Origin: CAZDXJ01 sp964509475
GTDB lineage: Bacteria; Pseudomonadota; Gammaproteobacteria; Methylococcales; Methylomonadaceae
NCBI GenBank assembly: GCA_964509475.1
Contig: CAZDXJ010000022.1
Coordinates: 1 to 31,073, forward strand
DNA: 31,073 bases
Direction: 5' to 3'
Positions 22,951 through 31,073 of this stretch are shown piece after piece. The first letter of the stretch is position 1. Each line of letters starts with the position of its first letter. The notes below the pieces were generated by a model. It was not told the origin of the DNA, did not search any database, and saw only the letters and a program-made list of their open reading frames with translations. The translations under genes were made by a program, and so were the position numbers.

Positions 22951-23928
22951 TCAGGTATGCGCGATAGCGCTCTGATAAATAACCCACTGATAAATACAAT
23001 AGGCTATCAACAACAACGCACCTTCCCAACGATTGATTTTTCCAGTTTTCCCGGCCCCATAGCCCAGGATAAACAACACAGCGGTAAATCCCAACATGAC
23101 CGGGAAATCCCTCTGCACAACATTAAGATTCAAAACGCCTGGCGAAATAATGCCGGGCAAGGCGTAAACCGCTAACAGATTATATATATTTGATCCAATG
23201 ATATTACCAAGCGCCAAGTCGTCTTCTTTTTTCAAAACACTGGTTATTGATGCGGCCAACTCGGGCAGACTGGTTCCCAGAGCAATAATGGTCAAACCAA
23301 TCACCAAATCACTGACGCCATAATATTCGGCAATATTGACCGCACCCCAGACCAACAGGCGTGAACTCAGCAATAACCCGATCAGGCCTATGACAAAATA
23401 AAGCCATGCCTTACCCGTTGACAGCAACCGGGGAATTTCTTCTTCGATTTCCTGGCTTAGAGGATCGCTTTTCCGAGCTTTTTTGGCACTATGAATCAGC
23501 CACACCAAAAAAACTACCAATCCAACCAACATCATAAGCCCATCACCACGTCCGTGTGTATAATCGACCGCTGCCAGTGAGTAGCAAAACAAGGAAACGA
23601 CAAATAATATCGGTAATTCCTTTTTTAACATTTTCGAATGCACAGCAATAGGCATGATAATTGCCGTGCAGCCCAATATCAAACCAATATTGGCTATATT
23701 CGAACCCAGCGCATTACCAACCGCCAAACCCGAATTACCCTGCCAGGAAGCAAATGCCGCAACCAAAATTTCCGGTGCCGATGTTCCCAGGCCAACAATT
23801 GTCAATCCGATAAGTAATGATGATACGCCATAATTTTTGGCTATAGAAGCTGTGCCAGTAATAAATCGATCAGCCGACCATACCAAAATCACTAATCCGA
23901 CAAACAACGCTAATAAATTGACCCACAT
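22951..23928 (-). CDS. Na+/Ca2+ exchanger family antiporter (YrbG/CaxA type)
   Basis: A 325-residue inner-membrane cation antiporter of the CaCA superfamily. The two inverted alpha-repeats are visible: LTIVGLGTSAPEILVA near residue 45 with GNALGSNIANIGLILG, and LTIIALGTSLPELAAS near residue 215 with GNIIGSNIYNLLAVYA. About ten transmembrane helices are split by a charged cytoplasmic loop (SAKKARKSDPLSQEIEEEIP). The open frame begins at 24036, but the first 36 residues are not family-like. MWVNLLALFVGLVILVWSAD from 23928 is the normal start, and this also removes overlap with the gene upstream. It opens the conserved yrbG-kdsD-kdsC-lpt-rpoN block. Confidence 0.93.
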   Translation of the reverse strand: MWVNLLALFVGLVILVWSADRFITGTASIAKNYGVSSLLIGLTIVGLGTSAPEILVAAFASWQGNSGLAVGNALGSNIANIGLILGCTAIIMPIAVHSKMLKKELPILFVVSLFCYSLAAVDYTHGRGDGLMMLVGLVVFLVWLIHSAKKARKSDPLSQEIEEEIPRLLSTGKAWLYFVIGLIGLLLSSRLLVWGAVNIAEYYGVSDLVIGLTIIALGTSLPELAASITSVLKKEDDLALGNIIGSNIYNLLAVYALPGIISPGVLNLNVVQRDFPVMLGFTAVLFILGYGAGKTGKINRWEGALLLIAYCIYQWVIYQSAIAHT

Positions 23929-24014
23929 AGATGTTTTGGTTCGAAAATTGCGTATTATGCCATGTTTATATGCATTTTGCTGTCTGATTACAGAAGCCCA
24001 AAACAGCAGGCCAC

Positions 24015-24527
24015 CTATTGCAAATTTTTGCCACAACAGCGCTTGAATTTTTTACCACTAGCACAGGCACAAAGCGCGTTTCTGCCTTGATCAATTTGAT
24101 TACCCAACCTAGCGATCGATTTTACTTTTCCATCCAAATAAAACCACCGCCCAGCCAGTTTGCGGAACCGGCTGATTTCATGCATCACATGCTCTTCCCC
24201 GTCGAGCCTGTAAAACGCCTTGAATTCGACGGCGCCTTTGTTGTCGTTTTGCCGTCCCTTTTTGATCATCAATATTTCCAAACCTGTCCAGTCGGCAATA
24301 TTTTTGGAAAAATCAATTTTGCCAGGGCGCGTACTCTTATCCCATGAAGCCAGTAGATACGCTTCATTTTTTTTTGCAAAAGCTGTGAATCGGGAACGCA
24401 TCAACGCTTCCGCTGTTGGTGCGATTTGCTGGCCGGAAATATAGCGCTCACAGCACAGATCAGCGCTCAAACCTGAGCCACAAAGACAAAGCAAGCCGGA
24501 ATCCAATGGAAAAACCTTTAATAACAA
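24015..24527 (-). CDS. YchJ-like protein with N- and C-terminal SEC-C motifs
   Basis: A protein of about 170 residues of the YchJ/UPF0225 family. An N-terminal SEC-C zinc motif (CLCGSGLSADLCCERY) leads into a NTF2-like middle (TAEALMRSRFTAFAKKNEAYLLASW, then GAVEFKAFYRLDG, MHEISRFRKLAGRWFYLDG). A second SEC-C motif ends the protein (ALCACASGKKFKRCCG). SEC-C motifs bind zinc and often mediate contact with SecB or ribosomes; the family function is unsettled. The start is uncertain: the frame has only TTG candidates (24527, 24506), with no visible ribosome-binding site. It lies 12 nt after the SPOR gene. Its 3' end would overlap an over-extended caxA frame but not the caxA start I chose. Confidence 0.85.
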   Translation of the reverse strand: MLLKVFPLDSGLLCLCGSGLSADLCCERYISGQQIAPTAEALMRSRFTAFAKKNEAYLLASWDKSTRPGKIDFSKNIADWTGLEILMIKKGRQNDNKGAVEFKAFYRLDGEEHVMHEISRFRKLAGRWFYLDGKVKSIARLGNQIDQGRNALCACASGKKFKRCCGKNLQ

Positions 24528-24539
24528 AAATAAAAAATA

Positions 24540-25127
24540 TCAATTCATCTGCATGACAACCGCATCAATTTTATGTTGCCGCAGCAATGACCGTGTCTTG
24601 TTGACATGAGTCATTTTAGATAACGGGCCAATTCTGACCCGATTCCATACGGTATCCCCGATCTTTGCCCTTTCAATTTTCGATTCAATACCCAATAAAG
24701 CCAGTTGTGCCTTCAAACTGTCCGCTTCCCGGTAACTGCGAAAAGAGCCGACCTGTATCATGTAACGGGCTGTTTTTAATTGACCAAACTGTTGTTCATG
24801 GCTGCGTGTTTTAATCTCACGCTCTGGCACAACGATCTCTTTTTTTGGCAATAAGGTATAGAATTCAAATTTAGGCTTTTTCTTTTCCAGGCTTTGTTTC
24901 GGTTTAGGAGTTTTTTCAGGTTTTTTAGAAGCCTTTCGAGCCGCTGGTGGCAGCTTGATTTGCTGTTCTTCCTTTTCCTGTGGCGCAGTTTTTAAAAAAT
25001 ACAAAAAACCGGCAAACAAACTGATGAGCAAAACAGACGCCCCCCCTTTCCACCAGGAAAGCGGGGAGCGTTTTTGCGCCGGATAACGCTTCCGGTCCTT
25101 GGCTCTGTTTTTATAATCTTTAGCCAT
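24540..25127 (-). CDS. SPOR-domain membrane protein (FtsN-like)
   Basis: A 195-residue bitopic protein. A short basic cytoplasmic N-terminus (MAKDYKNRAKDRKRY) is followed by one membrane helix (about 28-45), a Lys/Pro/Glu-rich periplasmic linker (50-115), and a C-terminal SPOR domain (about 118-195: ARYMIQVGSFRSYREADSLK, LLGIESKIERAKIGDTVWNRVRIGPL). SPOR domains bind septal peptidoglycan stripped of stem peptides, and the layout is that of FtsN, a late cell-division activator. The position just after argS supports an FtsN-type call, since that argS-ftsN order recurs in gammaproteobacteria. Its ATG overlaps the argS stop as TAATG. Confidence 0.9.
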   Translation of the reverse strand: MAKDYKNRAKDRKRYPAQKRSPLSWWKGGASVLLISLFAGFLYFLKTAPQEKEEQQIKLPPAARKASKKPEKTPKPKQSLEKKKPKFEFYTLLPKKEIVVPEREIKTRSHEQQFGQLKTARYMIQVGSFRSYREADSLKAQLALLGIESKIERAKIGDTVWNRVRIGPLSKMTHVNKTRSLLRQHKIDAVVMQMN

Positions 25128-26887
25128 TACATGGACTCAGGCGTATTAACCTTCAGCAACTCCATACCATTGGCTATAACCTGTTTTACCGCACAGACAA
25201 GATTAAGCCGCGCATTGCGCAAAGCCGCATCTTCCACCAAAAAAGTATGAGCATTGTAATAAGTATGAAATTCATTGGCCAGATCACGCAAATACTGGAT
25301 TAATTTGTGCGGCTCGTATTGTGTCGCCGCCATTTCCAGAACCTCTGGATAACGCGACAAGGTGGCAACCAAATCAACTTCATGATTTTCAGTCAACCGG
25401 TGCAGGTTTTCCATGCCAAGCAGCAAATCTCTCTCCCAACCCTTTTCATCCAACTGACGCAGCACACTGCACACTCTGGCATGGGCGTATTGAACATAAA
25501 ATACCGGATTTTCATTGGTTTTTGACGAAGCCAGTTTTAAATCAAAATCCATATGCTGCTCCGAACGGCGCATCACATAAAAAAACCGGGCCGCATCCCG
25601 ACCCACTTCCTCACGCAATTGCCGCAAGCTGACAAACTGACCGGAGCGAGTGGACATTTGTACTTTTTCATCACCCCGGTACAATACTGCGAACTGTACC
25701 AATAAAATATCCAGTTTGCTGGCATCCCCCCCCAATGCACGTATTGCCGCCTTGACACGGGCAATATAACCATGATGATCCGCGCCCCAGACATTGATTA
25801 ATTTATCAAAGCCGCGATCCAGTTTATTCATGTGATAAGCAATATCCGAGGCGAAATAAGTGGTTTGCCCGTTTTCCCGAACCACCACCCGATCCTTCTC
25901 ATCACCCAGCAAACTGGAGGCAAACCAGGTAGCGCCATCTTTCTGATAAAGATGCCCGGCCTCACCCAAGCGTTTGAGCGCTTCGCTGACTGAGCCATCA
26001 TCCATCAACTGACGCTCGGAAAACCATTCCTGATATTCAATACCAAATTCCGCCAAGTCCTCTTTTATTTCCTGCAAAATCGTATTCAGGCCAATTTGAA
26101 ACAAATCCCGGTATTGGGAAGAACCCAGCAATGTTTTGGCACGCTCTATCAGGGCATCGATATGCGCCTCCTTGTCACCGCCTTCACTTTCATCGGCTGA
26201 AATGTCTTCCGTAACCAAATCAGCCGGCCTGCGATAATCATTTTCCACACTTTTATAAATATCCCGGGCGATTTCCCGAATATAATCGCCATGGTAGCCA
26301 TTGACCGGAAAAGGCAGAACCTCGCCACACTCCTCCAAATAACGCAACCAGATACTGGTCGCCAAAATATCCATTTGCCGGCCGGCATCGTTAACATAAT
26401 ATTCACGGTGTACCTGATAACCCACTGCTTCCAAAAGATCAGCGACAACCGATCCATAAGCCGCACCGCGACCGTGACCAACATGCAAGGGTCCCGTCGG
26501 GTTGGCCGATACAAATTCGACTTGCACCCGCAGCCCCTTGCCAATTTCAGTACGGCCAAACCCCTTACCCTGCTCATGAATGGTTCTGATAACCTGATAT
26601 TGTGCCTGGGGATTAATAAAAAAATTAATAAACCCGGGACCGGCAATTTCACAACGCTCGACAGCACGGTCAGACGGCAAGGCCTTGACAATCTGTTCAG
26701 CGAGTTGGCGGGGATTGGTTGCCGCCGGTTTAGCCAAAATCAAGGCCAGATTGGATGCAAAATCCCCATGCCGGGGATCGCGCGTTCTTTCAATGATGAT
26801 TTCTGGGACAATGTTTCCTGCAAGTTCTCCTTGTTCCTGTAACAGATTGATTGCCTGCCGCAGCAGAGATTCCAGTTTTTGTTTCAT
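25127..26887 (-). CDS. argS: arginyl-tRNA synthetase
   Basis: A 586-residue class I synthetase charging tRNA-Arg. The N-terminal tRNA-recognition domain (1-110) is followed by the HIGH-type signature HVGH (135-138, in ANPTGPLHVGHGRGA), the central catalytic fold with FASDIAYHMNK and NVWGADHHGYI, and KMSKS-like QMSTR. A DALR anticodon-binding C-terminus ends in ARLNLVCAVKQVIANGMELL. Length is standard. Transcription is divergent from gapA across a 270-nt intergenic region. It shares one base with the downstream SPOR gene. Confidence 0.98.
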   Translation of the reverse strand: MKQKLESLLRQAINLLQEQGELAGNIVPEIIIERTRDPRHGDFASNLALILAKPAATNPRQLAEQIVKALPSDRAVERCEIAGPGFINFFINPQAQYQVIRTIHEQGKGFGRTEIGKGLRVQVEFVSANPTGPLHVGHGRGAAYGSVVADLLEAVGYQVHREYYVNDAGRQMDILATSIWLRYLEECGEVLPFPVNGYHGDYIREIARDIYKSVENDYRRPADLVTEDISADESEGGDKEAHIDALIERAKTLLGSSQYRDLFQIGLNTILQEIKEDLAEFGIEYQEWFSERQLMDDGSVSEALKRLGEAGHLYQKDGATWFASSLLGDEKDRVVVRENGQTTYFASDIAYHMNKLDRGFDKLINVWGADHHGYIARVKAAIRALGGDASKLDILLVQFAVLYRGDEKVQMSTRSGQFVSLRQLREEVGRDAARFFYVMRRSEQHMDFDLKLASSKTNENPVFYVQYAHARVCSVLRQLDEKGWERDLLLGMENLHRLTENHEVDLVATLSRYPEVLEMAATQYEPHKLIQYLRDLANEFHTYYNAHTFLVEDAALRNARLNLVCAVKQVIANGMELLKVNTPESM

Positions 26888-27041
26888 TATTATTTTTAGC
26901 CAATCCGGTTGATGAAATTAACGGGCTATTATCCATGATCTTTGCTTTATTTTCCAATCCATCCGCATAGCCAAGTATAATTTCAAGGCATTGATTATCT
27001 GAAATTTTTGCCAATTCAGGCAAAAGCCCAAACCGCAATCA

Positions 27042-27071
27042 TAGACGAAAGCACCTTATTTCTGTTATAGT
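27042..27071 (+). promoter_or_regulatory. Probable sigma-70 promoter of gapA-pyk
   Basis: A -35-like TAGACG (27042-27047, four of six consensus bases) and TATAGT (27066-27071) are separated by 18 nt. The -10 is preceded by TGT, giving an extended -10 (TGnTATAGT). It would start transcription near 27078, leaving an 80-nt leader before gapA. Confidence 0.5.
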
Positions 27072-27157
27072 TTCGGGATTTATAGAATCTTTGAATTATT
27101 TTCGCACTTGCGCGGCAAGTCGGATTTTTTCACACATCATTTCTGGAGAGAGACACA

Positions 27158-28171
27158 ATGGCAATTAAAATTGCAATCAATGGATACGGTCGTATTGGAC
27201 GGAATATTTTACGCGCGCTGTATGAATCAGGCCGCACCGATGAGGTACAAATTGTTGCCATCAACGACCTCGGCGATGCTGCAACCAATGCCCATTTGAC
27301 TCAATACGACACCGTGCACGGCCGTTTTCCGGGCGAAGCCAGCACAGATGGTGATTGCATGATCGTTAATGGCGACAGAATCCAGGTGCTGGCGGAACGC
27401 GATCCATCCAAACTGCCTTGGGGAGAACTGGGCATCGATGTTGTCCATGAATCAACCGGCTTTTTTGCTTCCAAGGAAAAATCCTCTGCCCATATCGCTG
27501 CCGGCGCCAAAAAAGTTATCATTTCAGCCCCCGGCGGCAATGATGTTGACGCAACCATTGTCTATGGCGTCAACCATGACACCCTGAAAGCATCGGACAC
27601 GATTATTTCCAACGCTTCCTGCACAACAAACTGCCTGGCACCTCTGGTCAAACCTCTGCATGATACTTTGGGCGTCAAACACGGTTTGATGACCACCATT
27701 CACTCCTATACCAACGATCAGGTTTTGACCGATGTTTATCACAAGGATTTGCGCAGAGCCCGCTCTGCAACCCAATCGATGATTCCGACCAAAACCGGAG
27801 CCGCTGCCGCCGTTGGCCTGGTATTACCCGAACTTGCCGGCAAACTGGATGGTTTTGCCATGCGCGTGCCAACCATCAACGTTTCCGTTGTTGACCTTAC
27901 TTTCCAGGCGGCGCGGGAAACCAGCAAGGAAGAAATTGATGAAATTTTGAAAACCGCATCCGAAAGCTCTTTGCGCGGCATTCTGGAATTTAACGACAAA
28001 CCCTTGGTTTCCATGGACTTCAATCACAATCCGGCTTCATCGATTTACGAATCATCATTGACCAAAGTACTGGAAGGTAACTTTGTCAAGGTTCTGTCCT
28101 GGTATGACAATGAGTGGGGTTTTTCAAACCGCATGATCGATACGACCATCGCATTGCATAACGCAAAATAA
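27158..28171 (+). CDS. gapA: glyceraldehyde-3-phosphate dehydrogenase, type I
   Basis: A 337-residue phosphorylating GAPDH, oxidising glyceraldehyde-3-phosphate to 1,3-bisphosphoglycerate. The N-terminal Rossmann motif NGYGRIGRNILRAL is followed by AINDLGDA, whose acidic residue after the second strand favours NAD over NADP. The catalytic Cys155 is in SNASCTTNC, and the assisting His is in TTIHSYTNDQ. The C-terminus SWYDNEWGFSNRMIDT is standard. GGAG at 27145-27148 serves the ATG. pyk begins 8 nt after its stop, so the two form an operon of lower glycolysis. Confidence 0.98.
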   Translation: MAIKIAINGYGRIGRNILRALYESGRTDEVQIVAINDLGDAATNAHLTQYDTVHGRFPGEASTDGDCMIVNGDRIQVLAERDPSKLPWGELGIDVVHESTGFFASKEKSSAHIAAGAKKVIISAPGGNDVDATIVYGVNHDTLKASDTIISNASCTTNCLAPLVKPLHDTLGVKHGLMTTIHSYTNDQVLTDVYHKDLRRARSATQSMIPTKTGAAAAVGLVLPELAGKLDGFAMRVPTINVSVVDLTFQAARETSKEEIDEILKTASESSLRGILEFNDKPLVSMDFNHNPASSIYESSLTKVLEGNFVKVLSWYDNEWGFSNRMIDTTIALHNAK

Positions 28172-28179
28172 TCGAACTG

Positions 28180-29622
28180 ATGATATTACGAAGAACTAAA
28201 ATCCTAGCAACCTTAGGCCCGGCCACCGATGCGCCGGGCATACTGGAAGATATGTTTGCCGCCGGTCTGGACGTGGTGCGCATGAACTTTTCCCATGGTG
28301 ATGCACAAACACATATCAAACGCGCCAACCGGATACGCGAAATCAACCGCAAAACCAACCGCATTGTCGGCATTCTGGCCGATCTGCAAGGCCCCAAAAT
28401 CCGCATTGCCCGGTTCAAGGAAAACAAGGTTTTTCTGGACGAGGGCCAGGATTTTGCGTTAGATATCAATCTGGGCGAAAACGAGGGCGACAAAACCCAG
28501 GTCGGCATCACTTACCAACCACTGGCCACCGACGTCAAACCCGGCGATCGCTTGTTACTGGATGATGGCCGTGTGGTTATGGATGTGATCAATGTCGAAA
28601 ACATGCGAGTCAATTGTAAAGTCATTGTTGGCGGTGATTTATCAAACAACAAAGGCATCAACTTGCAAGGTGGCGGCCTGTCCGCCTCCGCCCTGACCGA
28701 AAAAGACAAGCAAGACATTCTGACCATTGCCGAAATGGGTGCTGACTATGTTGCAGTTTCTTTTCCCCGCTCGGCTGATGATATCCATGAGGCACGCCGG
28801 TTACTGCGTGACGCGGGTTGCAACGCGGCTATTGTCGCCAAAATCGAACGCGCCGAAGCCCTGGATGTCATTGATGATATTATCAAAGCCTCCGACGCCA
28901 TCATGGTCGCACGCGGCGATCTGGGCGTGGAAATCGGTGACGCCAACCTGCCACCGGTACAGAAAGAACTTATCAAGCGATCACGCGAATTGAACCGTGT
29001 GGTCATCACGGCAACGCAGATGATGGAATCCATGATCGAAAACCCGATTCCAACCCGCGCTGAAGTGTTTGATGTCGCCAATGCGGTTGTTGATGGCACC
29101 GACGTGATCATGTTATCGGCTGAAACCGCAGCCGGAAAATATCCTGTTCAGGCCATTCAGGCCATGGATCGGGTCTGCCGGGAAACGGAAAAACAACCCA
29201 GCGTACGTGTATCCGATCACCGGCTGGCAACCCAGTTTGAACGCGTGGATGAAGCTATTGCCATGTCAACGATGTATTTGGCTAATCATACCGAGATTAA
29301 AGCCATTGCCGCATTGACCGAATCCGGCGCTACTGCGTTATGGATGTCACGCATCAGTTCAGCGCTTCCTATCTTCGCGTTCACCAGTCATGAAGATACC
29401 GCCAGTAAAGTGACCTTGTTTCGTGGTGTATTCCCCATCCTGTTCAAAAACTACACCGATGACCATGCTGAATTGAACAGAAGGATCGTCAACGTCATGC
29501 GAGAACGGGGATTAGTCGAAAACGGCAGTCAAATCGTGATCACCAAAGGTGATCTGACCGGCGTGAAAGGCGGTACCAATGCCTTGAAAATTGTCCGGGT
29601 TGGCGAAGGCTTGACACCCTGA
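28180..29622 (+). CDS. pyk: pyruvate kinase
   Basis: A 480-residue pyruvate kinase, converting phosphoenolpyruvate and ADP to pyruvate and ATP. It begins RRTKILATLGPAT, with RMNFSHG at the active site. The B domain spans about 70-165. The catalytic lysine is in AIVAKIERAEAL and the signature is MVARGDLGVEI (242-252). The C-terminal allosteric domain covers about 345-475 (ATALWMSRISSALPIFAFT). Length is normal for bacterial PK. It is the second gene after gapA, with an 8-nt gap, and is probably transcribed from the gapA promoter. Confidence 0.98.
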   Translation: MILRRTKILATLGPATDAPGILEDMFAAGLDVVRMNFSHGDAQTHIKRANRIREINRKTNRIVGILADLQGPKIRIARFKENKVFLDEGQDFALDINLGENEGDKTQVGITYQPLATDVKPGDRLLLDDGRVVMDVINVENMRVNCKVIVGGDLSNNKGINLQGGGLSASALTEKDKQDILTIAEMGADYVAVSFPRSADDIHEARRLLRDAGCNAAIVAKIERAEALDVIDDIIKASDAIMVARGDLGVEIGDANLPPVQKELIKRSRELNRVVITATQMMESMIENPIPTRAEVFDVANAVVDGTDVIMLSAETAAGKYPVQAIQAMDRVCRETEKQPSVRVSDHRLATQFERVDEAIAMSTMYLANHTEIKAIAALTESGATALWMSRISSALPIFAFTSHEDTASKVTLFRGVFPILFKNYTDDHAELNRRIVNVMRERGLVENGSQIVITKGDLTGVKGGTNALKIVRVGEGLTP

Positions 29623-29647
29623 CTGTATTTGCATAAACAAACCGGCT

Positions 29648-29689
29648 GTTTCCTGCCTGCTCTTTTAAAACTGAAGACAGTCAGGAAAC
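29648..29689 (+). terminator. Hairpin downstream of pyk
   Basis: GTTTCCTGCCTG (29648-29659) and CAGTCAGGAAAC (29678-29689) pair at 11 of 12 positions, with an 18-nt loop, 25 nt after the pyk stop. No T run follows directly (GCCTCGCATTTT), so it is either a weak terminator or a 3'-end protecting stem. Confidence 0.4.
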
Positions 29690-29755
29690 GCCTCGCATTT
29701 TCATCCCCCCACCACCGGCCACGTATCGATACACCGCCGGCTGATTTATTCCCCC

Positions 29756-30535
29756 TTACGTCGTCACACTAACCGCTTCGGGTTGTTTTTCCAAATCAGG
29801 AACCTTGTTATAGAAAGGCCATTGCTTGACATGCAGATACTTTCTAATCGGCGTTTTTATAACCGACATACAAAGCGCTATTGAGAACAGGCACCACACA
29901 GCCGCATATTCATTTGGATCATTGGTCAACAAATCCGATACAAACGGGCCAATCAAGTAATGAAAACCAACAAACCGCCATGAGCCATAAATGACCGGCA
30001 TATAAAACGCCACTAGGATATAGGTGAAGGCATGCAAGCCCCAGTCAAAACCAAATAAATAATCCTGCGGCCCGGACATAATACCATTGAGCGGCATCTG
30101 CCAGGCGATGTGCCAGTCTCCCGACACCGAACAGGTTTGTGCCCCGCAAAATCCTTCAATACCAATGACACATTCCCCGGCCCAGGCAAAAGGAAACATT
30201 TTAACCAGCATCGCCAACGATCCCATCGCGCAGATGGTATAAACCGTTGTTCTGATTTTCAATTTTATCCGTTCCGGGATAAAATACATCGCCACCATAT
30301 TGACAAAAAAGGGCTGGAAGGCAATATGTAAATACCCGAACAGCGTCAGAATCTGGTTATTCGGGTTATCGCATAGATCAATATAAACATAGGTGGCCGC
30401 CTGCAACAGCTCCATCAACGCAAAATAAGTCAACGGAATCCATAATTCCCTGGATTCGCCTTTTCGAGCAACATACACAGCCGTACTAAGACCCACAGCA
30501 GCAAGCACTCCGGAAGCTTCACCACTCCAACACAT
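29756..30535 (-). CDS. DUF5765-like multispanning membrane protein
   Basis: A 259-residue inner-membrane protein with about seven hydrophobic segments, resembling the DUF5765 family of unknown function. The N-terminus MCWSGEASGV, the paired acidic/aromatic helices (YFALMELLQAATYVYIDLC) and HIAFQPFFVNMVAMYFIPE are the most distinctive parts. A Cys-rich non-membrane loop (CVIGIEGFCGAQTC, about residues 120-135) could hold a disulphide or metal. GAGGAG eight nucleotides before the ATG supports the start. It is convergent with pyk, and its own upstream region is at 30536 onward. No reaction can be proposed. Confidence 0.75.
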   Translation of the reverse strand: MCWSGEASGVLAAVGLSTAVYVARKGESRELWIPLTYFALMELLQAATYVYIDLCDNPNNQILTLFGYLHIAFQPFFVNMVAMYFIPERIKLKIRTTVYTICAMGSLAMLVKMFPFAWAGECVIGIEGFCGAQTCSVSGDWHIAWQMPLNGIMSGPQDYLFGFDWGLHAFTYILVAFYMPVIYGSWRFVGFHYLIGPFVSDLLTNDPNEYAAVWCLFSIALCMSVIKTPIRKYLHVKQWPFYNKVPDLEKQPEAVSVTT

Positions 30536-31073
30536 AATTGTTCTCCTCAGTTCAGCACTACTTCATCACTGCGAAAAAATAACACAAGCGTTTATAAAGC
30601 AGAGACCTTAGTTATGACAATATCTACAGCATATTCTGGAAACAGCCTCACACCATCATCCGTAACACCAAATACAGTAAGTGATAAGGACTGACTAATA
30701 GCTATACGCAATGTAAATATACCGAGAAACCATCCAGAATAAAACCGGATTATTATAGTACATAGCACAGAAGAGTGAAAAAGTGATTTTTATCCATGCG
30801 TTTATATTAATCTCATCCCTTGACAGATAAAATTACCGTCTCAATCAAAACGGTTGACATCATATTTCGGTGTTACGGCATGACGTGCCGAAGAAGCCAG
30901 CAGGGGAAATTTTGTAACCCAGATGATTTTCCGGTTAAATTTACCTGAACATGTTCACGCACCTGGATAAGCCGTATTCTCAAGACCTCAAAACAAACCG
31001 GGCAGTTACAGCCATATCATTATACTACCCCAAGAAAAAGGACAAAATAAATTTTAAATTATTACAATACAGC
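30536..31073. other. Gene-free end of window
   Basis: About 540 nt upstream of the DUF5765-like gene. No coding frame of family character, tRNA, or long repeat was recognised. Two TTGACA hexamers occur (in CCTTGACAG and GGTTGACATC, about 30819-30858), but no matching -10 box at the right spacing was convincing. The region is AT-rich, as expected for a promoter-bearing spacer. Confidence 0.5.

Noticed and set aside
27105..27130. Leader terminator or attenuator before gapA (CTTGC-GCG-GCAAG, then TTTTTT)
   Set aside because: Only a 5-bp stem, and the T run is separated by five bases; too weak to call.
1..31073. CRISPR array, tRNA or rRNA genes, phage att sites
   Set aside because: No regularly spaced short repeats, no tRNA-like T-loop signature and no rRNA sequence were seen; the repeats present are dispersed and not array-like.

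Overview
The window reads as chromosomal DNA of a Gammaproteobacterium. The strongest evidence is the conserved order caxA-kdsD-kdsC-lptC-lptA-lptB-rpoN-hpf-rapZ, followed by minCDE, argS and a gap-pyk pair. An AlkB-type hydroxylase, a rubredoxin and several methanotroph-like families make a Methylococcales relative plausible. That is a family-level impression, not a demonstrated assignment.

Layout. 1-1115 (minus): rubredoxin followed by an EamA/DMT exporter. 1116-2196: a graveyard of mobile DNA holding a partial dispersed repeat, a 47-nt near-palindrome, the N-terminus of an ISL3-type transposase, a structured-RNA-like segment and an internally deleted IS110 transposase. 2197-8832 (plus): a compact four-gene accessory cluster encoding a DUF457/YdjM-type membrane hydrolase, a B12-binding radical SAM enzyme with DUF4070, a NodU/CmcH-type carbamoyltransferase, and a 720-residue tandem haem-oxygenase-like (HDO) diiron protein. 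8833-9714: dispersed repeats. 9715-10758 (plus): AlkB-like membrane diiron oxygenase, convergent with nth (10761-11399, minus). 11400-12353: more copies of the same repeats and a broken IS200/IS605 tnpA. From about 12354 on, housekeeping genes: DUF2231 membrane protein, minCDE, DUF2582 protein (all plus). Then a long minus-strand block: mgtE, rapZ, hpf, rpoN, lptB, lptA, lptC, kdsC, kdsD, caxA, ychJ-like, SPOR protein, argS. Divergent from argS are gapA and pyk (plus). The window closes with a DUF5765-like membrane protein (minus) and about 540 nt with no recognised feature.

Functionally, the housekeeping half covers LPS transport and KDO synthesis, sigma-54, ribosome hibernation, division-site selection, magnesium transport, lower glycolysis and arginyl-tRNA charging. 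ptsN, usual between hpf and rapZ in this neighbourhood, is absent, and a rho-independent terminator sits there instead. The candidate new system is the 2197-8832 cluster, perhaps with the AlkB-like gene. It pairs a cobalamin radical SAM modifier, an O-carbamoyltransferase and a non-haem diiron oxidase, which suggests tailoring of an unidentified small molecule or lipid. It lies between direct copies of a short repeat and between insertion-sequence remnants, so it looks acquired or rearranged. No scaffold-building enzyme is visible, so any pathway would need substrate from elsewhere.
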